A DNA stretch of 56,289 nt from positions 1-56,289 of the forward strand of contig MU401671.1 of assembly GCA_022579005.1 (NCBI GenBank), read 5' to 3'. A program made the translations under genes and the position numbers. The notes under the pieces were generated by a model. It had not been told where the DNA came from. It did not search any database and saw nothing but the letters and a program-made list of their open reading frames with translations. The stretch comes from Poronia punctata. Its lineage: Eukaryota; Ascomycota; Sordariomycetes; Xylariales; Xylariaceae. Below, in pieces: positions 12,406 through 23,615 of this stretch (its first letter is position 1; each line of letters opens with the position of its first letter).

Positions 12406-15125
12406 ATGTCCGGAGAGTTGACGGCCACTCACCGGCAGGCCTTGCAGGTCCTAGCCCAAGAGGAAAAGGCCCGCTCCCTCACCGTCATCTCAACCATTCG
12501 TGACATGAAGACCAGCGAGTTCTTTCGACAAAACTGGGACCAATTACTTATCGCAGCGCCCAACTGTCTGGAGCTACTTGGAAATGTCAACGCCGTCGCG
12601 TCAACTAAGCTGGCTGAGACGACGCCTCTGACAGCGCCGGCCAACAAGTTTACCTACCTCAAAGACTACGGAAATCTCAAAGGTGGCCTTTCACAGCTTT
12701 CGAGCCAAGGCGCAAAGTCCTTCACCGTCGCTCGCATCAATATGGACCTCATCAACTCGAAATCGGGATCGGTCAAGACGCAGCTCGAGATCATCGTCTC
12801 TGGCCTTGGCGACCCTCGAGCTCCGATGAGCTCGGTGCTGAACCAGATGAACACTCTAAAGGAGAACGCCGAGTCCTGCCACAAGGCAGCCATCCTGACA
12901 CAGGACAGCATGATCCTCTGGTCCAACGTATGCATGGAGTTACATGACGCCTGCCCAGCCGAGTCGGCAACGACGGCGACAAAGATCGGCAAGACACAGA
13001 CTTTGATGGAGCTGGCACAGATGGCAAAAGACACACGAACCAAGCAGGAGACAGAAGCCAAGACAGCGCTCACAAAGATGGACAAGGAGATTGTTGAAGC
13101 CAAGGAGACATACAAGAAAGCCCTGGATGCTATGCCTACTGGGTTAGTAACAATACCTGTATAATGATCAAGCCTGCATGGAACCAAACACTGACACATA
13201 ACTTGAAGCATGGACCTTGTTGGCCAGCAGGTGCTGTTGGGCCTGGGTGAGTCGGTCGGAGCTTGTCTTCAGATTGGGGCTACCGCAGCAGCAGGAGCCA
13301 TCAACCCTATAGGAGGTGTGGCTGCAGGGGCCAACGCTTTGAGGGGAGAGGTCGACAGATATTCTCAGAGCAGCAAACAACAGGAAGGGGGCACAACACA
13401 GCCCAAGCCGACTGGCAAGAGCAACGGCACATCCCCCAAGGACACCAAGAGTCCAAGACGCCCAACTAGGCTGCTGCCACGGCGAAGCGATCAACCATAC
13501 TGGCAAAGCTTACCACAACCTTTGTGCGCCGTGCCAAGCCGAAGAAAGACGAAGGAGAAAAGAAAGGCACGACCTCCAGTGAAGAAGAACAACCTGCCAG
13601 GGCCACTCCTAAAGTAAACGGGGAGTCAAAAAGTGACGCCAAGCCCAAGGATAAGGATTACGGCACGTATGACCTGTCTGGCCAGTACGTGGCCGACGAC
13701 AAGGCACTCTCCATTGCACCGGCTATCAAGACGGTGATTGAGGAGATCAAGAAGATTGCCGTCGGTTCTCCAGAGGGAATCAAGTGGGAGTCGGTCCTCA
13801 AGCCTACCGACCCCGCCAAGGGCTCAGTCAGTGACCTTGCCCAGGTCAACTACACGCTCGATAGGCTGCTCAAAGATTTCCGACCGACTAAGGGTGGTCT
13901 CGCCTCGCAACTCGCCGTTGCCATCATGACGGAGGCGATCGGTGTGGCAGATGACCTAGAGACCGAAGCGGCCAAAGGCGCTAGCCTCGGGACCTGGACC
14001 AAACCGGACCGAAAGTCGGACTTTTTCAAGGACCTGGATGCGCGCATTACCCGGTGCGCCTCTACCGCACTCGCTCTAGATTCCGCATCCAAGAGCACGC
14101 CCGGCGGAGTTGGGGGCGGATCAGCGTCGCTGCACCCGCCCAAGCCGACTACGGAGGAGAAGATCGCCAACATGAACTACAAGGCTTCAGTGGCAGAGCA
14201 GGCCGTCAAGTCGGCCACGACCAAGATGTTGGCGACACAGGAGACGTACAAGGCCACGCTAGACACGTACATGAAACAGTCGGAGCAGCTCCTTCAGGTC
14301 CAGGACAACCTCCTAAAGGCACGCCAGGAGGTCGAGTCCCTCACGGCGGAGAAGATGACGCTGGAATCGGTCAAGAAGACTCTAGTGCAATGCATCGGCT
14401 ACCTCGCAGAGCTCAAGAGCCGCATCTCCAATCTCGTCATCTTCTTTAGCAGCCTGAAGAACCTCATCGACACCTGCATAGGGTCGCACGTCGAGCCTTT
14501 TAAGAAGGAACTGGAGATTTACGCTAGAGAGAATCAAGACAAGGCGCTCTTGTACGAGAGCTACTACCGAGATGTGAGTAGGGGTTCTGCTTGTCTTTTC
14601 CCTATTCTATCGCTATCAGACCAACTGACAAACCATGAGCAGCTCATTTTCAAGTTCACATTGCGCATCATGGCCAACTTTGCCCTGTTCAAGGACGTTT
14701 CAGCCATGTATCTCGAAGTCGACCGCAAATGCATACAAGAGGGTCTCCTCCTAGTAGACAAGCTCAACATCAGCAACATCGACTCCAACGTCAAAGACGA
14801 AGACTACTTCAAAGCCAACAAGAAGAAGCTATCCGATTTCTGCAAAAAGGCCGAGGACACGGTACACGCCGTAGTCAAGGCAAAGCAGCAAGAGATCATC
14901 GGCGGCCTGGAGAAGAGAATCAGCGAGATTGGCGGCTCGATCGAGAAGTTCCCCGTAGACTTCCGACCCGACAGGAAGGCGATTGAGTCGGTGAGTAATG
15001 GGGCGGCTATCACGCAGTCATTGACAGAGGCCGAGGTTGCAGTTAAACAGTCTCCTATCAATGTCTTGGTTGCTGGACAGGAGGAGGAGACGGTTGCGCT
15101 TGGGGGTGATGATGAGGAGATGTAG
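12406..15125 (+). CDS. Large helical protein with a hydrophobic hairpin-like segment, larger member of the divergent pair
   Basis: Clear coding segments are 12406-13142, 13209-about 13350, 13470-14573 and 14643-15125, roughly 820 aa. Introns at 13143-13208 and 14574-14642 have good donors and CTGAC branches. The third junction is uncertain: reading changes frame between 13350 and 13470, and the only phase-compatible GT...AG pair keeping the hydrophobic stretch (13351-13469) has a poor donor. The N-terminal ~245 residues are helical. They are followed by a Gly/Ala/Val/Ile/Leu-rich stretch (about residues 250-285), a Lys/Ser/Pro/Glu linker, and a second ~500-residue helical region with coiled-coil character and its own apolar patch near 14430-14470. 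No signal peptide is seen. Helical arms around a central hydrophobic segment recall alpha-pore-forming proteins (ClyA, Hbl, XaxA). I infer a possible membrane-inserting role but recognise no exact family. The start follows a CCAAAATG context. Confidence 0.6.
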
Positions 15126-15216
15126 ATTGTTTTTGTCGGGGCGGAAGCTATAAGAAAAAGATGGTGGGATTTCTCCATACATTAATTCCAAATGTTCAAT
15201 AGTTTTTTCATTGTGA

Positions 15217-15327
15217 GGCATGTTGCCAGAGTGGTTAATGGGTGAGACTTGAATTCAGTTATTTAGGTACTAAGAATTAAGCCATCTCATGACTTCGGTC
15301 GCGTAGGTTCAAATCCTGCACATGTCG
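15217..15327 (+). tRNA. tRNA-Ser(UGA) with intron
   Basis: The 7-bp acceptor stem GGCATGT/ACATGTC (15217-15223 with 15320-15326) is followed by discriminator G, as in eukaryotic tRNA-Ser. The anticodon stem is TGAGA (15243-15247) with TCTCA (15285-15289), and the anticodon TGA is at 15250-15252. An intron of about 30 nt starts after the base 3' of the anticodon (about 15254-15283). A long variable arm (ACTTCGGT region) and a T arm with loop TTCAAAT follow. A T-rich tract after 15331 fits a Pol III terminator. Confidence 0.85.
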
Positions 15328-16233
15328 AAAAATATTTTTTTCTTTTCTTTTTCCATTTTTTGTTGTGTGAATTTTGTTTGGTTGTTTTTCAGTTTAATGA
15401 TGAAAACAAATTCAAGGCGTGATTGAGAAAAAATCATAGTTGTCGAGTTTCATTGATCATCATCCCTCGCCCAACCTTTTAGTAAACTCACCAATTTTCG
15501 CTTTTACTTACTTTCACGTAATCTCTTTTATTCTGATAAGGACTTGGAAAGCTCCAAGACTCACTTCCCCTCCCTGTCAAACGATTGATTTTCTCGTACT
15601 TGCTTCTCAGTAGGTATGAGTACGTAGGTAGGTTAGAAATCAGTTCACATCGTGTCCCTTATTATACACGTCTGGGTAAGTTGGAATAGGTACATCATTA
15701 TTTAGGTTTATAAGGGGGGGGGGAGAAAAGGACCTTACCTTACCTCTTACAGTTCGCTTAGATCCTTTTGCGGTAGAGGGAGGGAGGTAGGTAGGTCGAC
15801 CGAGTGTCTAGGCCCGGGATCCGTCAATCAGCTCAGCTCAGCTGCTTCCTCGAATCCCTAGGTTAGCTCAAAGTTAGAAGAATCGAATAGATGGGGGGTT
15901 TTAGAGCATCTGGATCCGCAGTATGTACGGTTGTCAATGTGATGCATCTACCACCAAGGTAACCTATGTAATTAGAAGAAGCACGTTTTCTATGGATCAA
16001 GATGGTAAGCAACTACCTAAGCCTTGTCTTTCTTGGCTATTAGCTGGAATCTCTAGATGTTGGCTAGGTAGGTAGGTAGGCAATGGAATTGGCGACCACG
16101 TTTTGTGGTTTCATTCGGGACCGGAGTATTTTTCTACGATAATTCTAGACCTTTTCGTTTTTGGTAAACTCTGTGGTATGGTCACTCACTTACTTACACC
16201 TTCCGACCCGACCCAGCTCAACTCAACTCATCA
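15328..16233. other. Intergenic, no gene seen
   Basis: A Pol III terminator-like T tract follows the tRNA. Beyond it come a G run at about 15714-15724, tetranucleotide TAGG repeats near 15780 and 16063-16080, and no supported frame. Confidence 0.5.
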
Positions 16234-16241
16234 TATATAAA
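16234..16241 (+). promoter_or_regulatory. TATA box of the small frameshifted gene
   Basis: TATATAAA lies 149 nt upstream of the ATG at 16390. It is followed by a pyrimidine/CT-rich leader and an ATC repeat running into the start codon, a typical leader for an expressed fungal gene. Confidence 0.55.
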
Positions 16242-16389
16242 AATTACCAATATCACCATCTTTATATCTCTCGACTTATCCACACCCAACGGTTTTCACA
16301 TCTTATACTTACCCATCATCCAATCCAAACATCACTTCTCACACTCTCTCTCTCTCCAAGACTAAACACCTATCATCATCATCATCATC

Positions 16390-16783
16390 ATGAACCACCA
16401 AGCCCCAATAATCGAATACCCCGCCGTCCCTCCAGGCGAAGAAGATCCCTTCGGCCGAATCAACACCATGATCAAAATATTCAACGAGAATCTCCCCCCG
16501 CCCACCTTCAACAAATTCGAAGCCTCCATCGACACGGGGCTCCTCTTCGAAATCGGCGCCGCAAAAAAACTCGTGCGCAAAGGAAAAATCCCCCACGGCC
16601 GCGAAATCTCCCGCACATGATCCGACTGCGAATCCGCCCGACTTGGGCATTATTGCCGTGGATTTGGATTCTTTTGCCCACGATTTCAAGACTTCCAAGG
16701 TTATTGCGTTGGCAAAGGTGCCGACGCTTGAGCAGTTGTTGGCTGAGTGGGATAATGTTCCATGCGGAGATGATGGGGTGTGA
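16390..16783 (+). pseudogene. Small hypothetical protein gene with apparent 1-nt frameshift
   Basis: The first frame runs from ATG 16390 to a stop at 16618-16620 (76 aa). A protein-like frame displaced by +1 continues from about 16590 to TGA 16781-16783. It contains acidic and hydrophobic stretches such as LGIIAVDLDSF and VPTLEQLLAEWDN. No good intron joins them. One extra base in the A7 run (16563-16569), the A5 run (16584-16588) or the C5 run (16590-16594) would explain the break. It may be a sequencing indel or a genuine mutation. Joined length would be about 130 aa. I do not recognise the family and infer no function. A TATA box and a clean leader argue that the gene is or was expressed. 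Confidence 0.5.
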
Positions 16784-17143
16784 TTTGTAGCATTGGCGTT
16801 GGAAATATTGGGGCTTTAGTAGAGGATTGGGATAGGGATTATGAAATGGTACGGTGAGAGGGGTATGTTTTCCCGTTGTAATATAGTAGCAATTGAACAT
16901 GTTTCGTTTCTTCCCAGCCACCGCACTTGGTCTTCCTCCCCCCTATATTACGACCCCCCTGACCGAAGATAGCATGACAAAGCATGCATTTGCGCAAGCG
17001 GTGACAGAACACCCTAGTCACTGTATAGTACGTCTGAAAAGCGAGAAATATTATCAAAATTCCAGTCTATCCAGAAAAACCAACACATTGTACTCGGAAG
17101 AGTCCCTCCTAGAGCTAGCCACTGAATGTCATGAGATGGCCTT
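16784..17143. other. Convergent 3' intergenic region
   Basis: This is 360 bp between the stop of the frameshifted gene and the stop of the O-methyltransferase, which point toward each other. Only short chance frames are present. Confidence 0.5.
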
Positions 17144-18870
17144 TTAGGCTTTGCTGGAGCTGGAGCTGGATGGATCCCAAACAACCTCTAGAGTTGACAG
17201 TAATGACCGGTCCAGTGAAGTCACGCGTGCGAGGACGAACCTCTCGTCGGCTGCTGTTAATAATGCTTTCCACTCGTGTATGTATCTGTTGCGACTATTG
17301 AAACTCGCTCCCACACTAAGATCCATTGCCCTAAAAGACAACATCAGTCAGCAACACAAACTTGGAGATGACCAATACATTGTCTTACCTAAGTTCACGA
17401 TCCCGCCACAACGGGAGATCGCCCGGTTCGGGCATTACCAAATCCTGTATAAGAATCTTTGCCCCTGGCTTGAGAACCGGAATCTGGGCTTTCAAGATCT
17501 GGACAGCGTATTTATCCGTCCAGATCTGGAAAACCAGGCGAAACAGATAAACGTCAGCTTGTAGCGTTTGTGTATCAAAGAGTCCATGCGCTTTGAACTC
17601 AACACGTCCTTTTATCTCATCCGGGACACCAGCCTCGGCACCCGCAATGACTTTATCCATATCCTGGACGACTAGCTTGACCTTGTCAACCTTTTTCGCC
17701 AACTCTATGGCGATCTCACCTCGACTTCCGCCTACGTGTACGATTACGGCGTCGCCCAGTGAGTCCCAGTCGTAGAGCTTGGAGATTTCCTCCGTGGCGT
17801 AGCCTGGAAAATGATCGTGGGCTTTTATACCCGCGGCCAGGCGCATGGCGCGGTCGTGATCGGCAGCTAGTATGTCAAACACTGACTTGTCGGTATTGTT
17901 GGCAAGAGAGAAGCCCTACGATCATCAGTACCATTGGGGTTCTACAGTTGAATGCAGACGAAAAAGCCAGAAAAGACGTTAGGAGGGCGATTAGTAGGCA
18001 TTAAACATAGAAACCCGTACCGTATTATTGGCCTCTTCCGAGCCTGGCCATTTTTCAATCGCATCCAACATCTACCACCAGCACCATCGTTAGTTTCCCA
18101 TGAATTAGATAAGTAATGTCAGACACTTACTCTTGTAGCAGCTGGCCAACCTTCTCGAGCGCCAAAGCTCAGCCAGGCATTCACATATGGAAGAGTGAAA
18201 TATTTAGACATCTTGGTATGAGCGACCATTCCCGGCTCAGGCTCTTTGAAAACACGCATAGACATTGCATGTCTGAGAAGACGTCTAACAATCTGCTCAT
18301 CTTGACCAATCCTTTCGGCAATCTCCTGAAAGGAAACTTGACCACCTGGAGGTACGATGTCGGCGATGTGGAACCGACAGATGGCATCCAGACTGACCAC
18401 ATTCGTAGTCTAAAAACATCAAGTCAACATCGGGAAACAGAGCCAGGGGGATGAGAAATCCGTACTGTCACAGTCTACACTGCCGGGGGGTCCGTGATGA
18501 CTTATTGTTATTGCACAAGGAGGGAAGGTTTCTCTGAGAAGCAGAGGTCTCCTGTATCTACTTATATAGGCGTTTCGGTGTAGACTTGGCCTGTACACGT
18601 AGGCACCGAGACCGGAACCGTGACACGTACAGCACTGAACTTGAACGTCAGTGGGATTGGGTCCATCAACAACTCATGTAGTTCGGCCGTAGCATCAAGA
18701 ACAGCATCCTGTAGAAGGAACGCACTAGGAGGTAGATGCTCTGGTGAATCCTCGTCAAAGGAGGGCGAGGGCACTCCTTCTGCCGATAGGAGCTCTTGTA
18801 GTTCCGTGACGGAAGCACTAATCTTGGCAGCTAACTCGATGATCCGAGGAGTCGTTGTATGAGATGTCAT
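17144..18870 (-). CDS. SAM-dependent O-methyltransferase (fungal PKS-type / COMT-like), catalytic His replaced
   Basis: Predicted minus-strand exons are 18870-18631, 18409-18131, 18071-18021, 17915-17389 and 17330-17144, giving 427 aa, the usual length for fungal secondary-metabolite O-methyltransferases. The N-terminal helical dimerisation region contains SLDAICRFHIADIVP. The SAM site VHVGGSRGEIAIE lies at about residue 248-261, and LKPGAKILIQD precedes the C-terminal RAMDLSVGASFNSRNR motif. The family would transfer methyl from SAM to a phenolic hydroxyl. Where homologues have His (H-x-W-x-D), this protein reads FQIWTD, so the presumed general base is Gln. Intron 1 is long (221 nt) and could hide a 9-nt microexon at about 18471-18479. 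No polyketide synthase is seen nearby, so pathway is unknown. Confidence 0.85.
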
Positions 18871-19462
18871 GGTTGTTTTCAGCGCGGTACACAGCTGTAT
18901 GGGTGGCTAAAGTGTTATCAACAATATGATTCATGAAGGGAAGACTAGAGATTGCGCTGCGCATGCTTCGACTGCTTCTGATATATTTGTTATAAATCCG
19001 GGAACGGGCTCCCAAGGATTGCCAAGTAAGGGGTGTCCCTCTGTAAGTGTCGAAATCATGGGCTACCTACCAACAAGATTAAAGCATACCCCGCAGACAG
19101 GTAGCAGCTTTACAGGAGCCAGGAGGTAGGTAGGAGTTCCTCCCCGGGAAGTACCTAGTCCATAATCCACATATTGTGCAATGCTCCTTCCCGAATCCCA
19201 CCACCTGCATGGGGTTAGAACTGGGCGAGAGTCCGAGACTACAGTGTATCCATTATTCATCATCTTTCTTCTTTATCTCTGGCTATGTAGACACAGGCAC
19301 TGGACAAAAGCATCTCATGATGTACACATTCCATGCTAATTGCAGGTGATCGAGGGTGAACCATTCACAGTCGTACAAATTTCGTCTCTTGGTAAACTTT
19401 AATAACGTGCTCTTGCTGCATTCAGGCAATCCCGAGTTAGAAGGCACGCAGTCAAAGCGCCT
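18871..19462. other. Intergenic, no gene seen
   Basis: This region lies between the O-methyltransferase start and the PEBP gene's stop. Both genes are on the minus strand, so it holds the methyltransferase promoter and the PEBP 3' region. No clear TATA box was recognised. Confidence 0.45.
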
Positions 19463-20029
19463 TCAGGAACGAGCGAGGAAGAAGTTCCCAGCCAAGACAT
19501 CCCCAAGCCCCATCTTCTCTTCAAATCCTTTCTGATCCCACCACATCCTTCCCGTCAGCTTTATATCGGGCCCAACTCCAATAACACTTTTAATCTTAGC
19601 ACCATCAAGCGTCTCAGGCTGCTCAAACACCAAGAACATATACCGATGTGCCGAGCTAGGCTTCGGCGGGGCCGGGCCGATGTACGGCACGAACCACTCG
19701 GCAGGACCCTCGAGCGGGACGAATCCGTCCGCGTCGGGGGTGCTGCCGGCCACGAGGTCGACGTGGATGCCGTGCAGGATGGGTCCTAGGACCGGGATAG
19801 AAGGGAAAGGCGCGTCTATATCGATAGCCACGACAATGTATCTGGTAGAGGTGGTAGACTTTAAAGCCGACGCGGAGACGGAAAAAGTCGGCGCTGATTT
19901 GGCTTGGGTTGTGGTGAGGTTCGCGCCAGCTGTTGTCACTACGACGGTTTCGGGGAAGTGAATCCGTAGAGTGGTGGCGTCCTTGGCGGCCTTGAACGTT
20001 GTCTGGATGCTTGGCGAATCCTTGGCCAT
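19463..20029 (-). CDS. Phosphatidylethanolamine-binding protein (PEBP / carboxypeptidase Y inhibitor family)
   Basis: An intronless frame encodes 188 aa, the usual PEBP size. The ligand-pocket motif reads AIDIDAPFP (about residues 68-76; DPDxP is the canonical form, so the Pro is Ile here). The second conserved block is YIGPAPPKP...HRYMFLVFEQP (about 117-138). There is no signal peptide; the protein should be cytosolic. PEBPs bind anionic groups such as phospholipid heads and, in yeast, inhibit carboxypeptidase Y or act in signalling; the target here is unknown. Start MAKDSP is the first ATG of the frame. Confidence 0.88.
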   Translation of the reverse strand: MAKDSPSIQTTFKAAKDATTLRIHFPETVVVTTAGANLTTTQAKSAPTFSVSASALKSTTSTRYIVVAIDIDAPFPSIPVLGPILHGIHVDLVAGSTPDADGFVPLEGPAEWFVPYIGPAPPKPSSAHRYMFLVFEQPETLDGAKIKSVIGVGPDIKLTGRMWWDQKGFEEKMGLGDVLAGNFFLARS

Positions 20030-23000
20030 TTTTATGAGGTGAGTGAGTGTCTACGTATTTTGGTTTTTTTCCGGTTCCTTTTTCGTTTTCTAGCACAAAA
20101 AATGATGTCTAGAATCCAAGTTGAATTGTTCAAGTATCGCTTTCAACATGCGGGTTCTTTCAATATTCTGGCTATTTATGGAGATGTTGCGTCGGAAATA
20201 ACGATTCACTCCGTTTAATTCCGGCTTTCAATTGACGGTATGTCTCCAACGCAACCTATCTTCTGCTCACGTAAATATGCGTATACCAAACCTTCGCCAT
20301 CCGTGATAGGTACGTGCAGATGTCAGAATTCTTTATTAGGATTAGGGGCATTGCCAAGTTGACCATGGATAACCCCGAGATGTTCTAATACCACCAAGAT
20401 ACAACTGGTACTCAAGTGCCCAATATCCTCTGGCATATCCCCGCCCCTTTTTTGTATCAGTCACCGTGTTGGTAAAGGGAGAGGCGTAAACGCCTTTCAA
20501 GCACCGAAGAACTTGATATTCAATCCGTCTTTGGACATTATCGCAGAATAGACGACTACTAGGTATCATACATATGACCAAGCTTGCCAGAGCTACTGGC
20601 TATTCCCCTCGAGTCTTCAAGGGATGTGAAAAGCAGAATGCGCCGTTCCCGTTCTCTAGCTCCATCATCTGCTGGAATATCCCATATCCGTTCCTCACGT
20701 GGAAAGGTGACGGGAGAGTCTGACGGGGCGACCAGCACGTACTGACATAACCAAATGGCCCATTTAACGTGACAGCATGGGACTATCATATACTTTTGTG
20801 AGCATACCAGCCGCCAACACCAACTTGAATGCCTTGTTGTGGCTATGACGTTTTCGTCTGTTCACTTGATATATGTCTAATACTCTGCGGTACCGGTGAT
20901 TGATATAGGTATGTCTGATACTCTACCGGTGATCGTTCTCCACAAATGCCTCTTATTGTCTTCCGATGACAGTCCAGAAAGATGGGTACCCTAGATCTTG
21001 CTAGATGGTGTTACCGAAGTGGTGAATCCGAGCGACAGAGACATATTTCATTTAGGTAATAAGACGGGTATAGACAGATTCTCGTCCTCGACCACCGGGA
21101 GAATTCAAGGGAACAGGATGCAATTATTTAATGGCGTACAAACAATAAGCTACACCTAAAGCCATACTGTCGACATTCGGGTATAGGGTAGAGTGGCGCA
21201 TATTGGCATGAACGAAACATCACGGCGACGGTGGGACGAGAAGCAGAAAAAAGTACAAGTAAGTACGACGTACTGTGTGGTGAATGGTGATACGAAGATC
21301 GAACAGGATCTTGTTTGACGGCCCTTTATTATTATGAACCAGCCGCCAATACCGGGCTCGAGTGGATATAGCCGGAAAAAGCAAGGGTTTTACAAAGTAT
21401 CAAAACCGACCTCGGGTGTCATCTACGAGAGGTATCCCGGGTCTCTGTCGACGGCAAGCATATCCGAGTCCGACAGCACGCCAAGCCATGTTTACATTTT
21501 GTACAACGTCAACTCCGGGATGTGGCGTTGCGGGGTGCAGTGTGAGCCACGCAGTGTTATTGTATATTTGCTTTTTTGTTTACTCGTTAATATATGAAAG
21601 TGTCAAAAACTTGCCACCAGACACTAGGTAGCCATCATGCTCTAATATGAGATGCTTCACCATCCATACATGATACACGTACCATGTGTGACGTATATCT
21701 TTATGTCCTAGACTACATATACCTAGGTTTAAGGTTAATAGTCTACCATGTCAACTGTTAACAACAACCTCGTACACGATGCCTTCAAAACACTGTCTAT
21801 ACCCTCATCTTGTAAGACGCGCTATGCGATGTAATATATACTATTGGTTACACGTCTACAAAGATATACTATCCAGATCATGTCGACATCCAATATCAAG
21901 AAGGAAAAGGCAAGCCCCGGTACCGGTATATGTAGGACTTGACGGGCCACACCCCGGAATACCTACCTACCCCACACTTTGGTCTCGACCCCTCCATATC
22001 GCTGGCGCGTCAGGACCCCTGTCTCACGTCACCCTAACTGTACTTACTTACATACGAGTAGTAGTACTGACAGACCGCTGGAGGATTCGAGACATTGTCG
22101 AACCTACCTATCTGGCGTTACTACCGAATAATCTATACACGTACATTGGTTGACTTACGCTCTCTCTCTCGGATACGAGTAGCCAAAAAATGGTGAAATT
22201 TGAAGTAACAATGGCTCAATGCTCGTAAGCTAACATTGACACTAGGTAATAACTAATGCCTCCAACTTCAAGCGGGCTTCAGCTGGTAACGGGCAAGCTG
22301 AAAAAGCAACACTGAAAGGCTGGAGTCGTGGCCAGTAACATTTACAGGTTTTGAGGAAAAACATGGGGATTTACTGGCCTGGCCCTGTCCAGTCCCGGAT
22401 CAGATACGGTATTTCTGTCTTGGCTGCGTCTGTTAAACGATATATCCTTTTGATTTCGAAAAGACTAGGTACTCGTAGGTTAACTAGTGCCAACGTTGAT
22501 TTACTCTGTCGTCTCGCCATACATGAGGGTGGACAACGACATTTTTCCTCTTTCTCTTCTACGAGTACAAGATATGTGACGAAACCAGTGATATAGTCCA
22601 ACTACTACAATTATTGTAAAAGTCAGACCAATATGTCAATATCCCTTGTGCAGTACAAGTTCAACAAACCTAAAAGGTCTCTCGTTTACACCTATCCACT
22701 GCACATCATCTATACCGGTATAGTAGTTAGGCACAACCTGAAGCTAGTGGAATTTACTTGGCAGCTGTTAGAAGTGGCTTCGGCTCGTCTAGAACATACC
22801 GTACGATACATATAGCCCACTCACATTGCATACACATGCATATCCGTAGCAGTTAATACCGTTTTGCGCATCCAACGTCATCCTAACCGCTTTTGAAACA
22901 CCCTACAACGGCAACGGCCGACACGTACATACACGTACATTCCCGGTCTGGATGGATCTTCGGGTCTGGTCTGTCATATTCCAACTACCGACAATATAGT

Positions 23001-23481
23001 CACCACCCATATGGCTGGGTTCAGCTAGTTGGGTACCGGTACACGACAGGGCGGGGTACTTGTAACTTTACGTAAAAAGAGACTGATCTACTCGTAGTTC
23101 GAAAAGAGTTGTTTATTTACTTGGTGTCACCTCATTGGATGCTTTTGTATCGGTCGTGCCTTTCGATATTGACTACCTACCTTACCTACCTATGCATTTC
23201 AGCCGTCACTTATGGAGTGTCCTCGACCACAGGATGGGATCACAGATATGCAAGACATCCGTATATCGAAAGACCTGCAATAGAAAGCGAGGTTTCTAAC
23301 CAGTGGGAATCGACATCTCAGCTAGCCATGAACTCGTCGGTCTTTACCACTTCGAGTGAGTGGCAGTAGGTAGCGCCCGGGACTTCCGTGGCCGAGACAT
23401 TCTATGTAACAGATCACCCTTTCTCGGTGGTGTCAGTCTAGGAGAGGTAGGTTAGGTTCATGATCAGACACGGCTCTGGTC
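20030..23481. other. Large intergenic region, no supportable gene
   Basis: About 3.4 kb holds no frame above 125 aa and none with recognisable family motifs or plausible splicing partners. It contains scattered TACCTA/TAGGTA words, for example around 21959-21972 and 23176-23192. It may be decayed repeat or regulatory DNA; nothing decisive is visible. Confidence 0.5.
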
Positions 23482-23489
23482 TATATAAA
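23482..23489 (+). promoter_or_regulatory. TATA box of the lectin-like gene
   Basis: TATATAAA lies 127 nt before the ATG at 23616. The leader in between carries a CAA-rich tract (about 23530-23570), a common feature of strongly expressed fungal genes. Confidence 0.7.
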
Positions 23490-23615
23490 CCCCTCGACTC
23501 GCCCTCTCTTGACGGACTTGGATTTCCTCAGCAACAACAACAACAACAACAACAAGAACAACAAGAACCTCCAAGAAAGACAACAAGCAAGCAGCAACAG
23601 CCTTCATTCTACACA

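Noticed and set aside
16161..16790. 209-aa plus-strand frame rich in His/Arg/Ser
   Set aside because: It starts in the TATA/leader region of the small gene and reads the ATC repeat as His; the frame from 16390 is the protein-like one.
21334..21631. Overlapping 87- and 89-aa frames
   Set aside because: They overlap in two frames and show no domain, signal peptide logic or splice partners.
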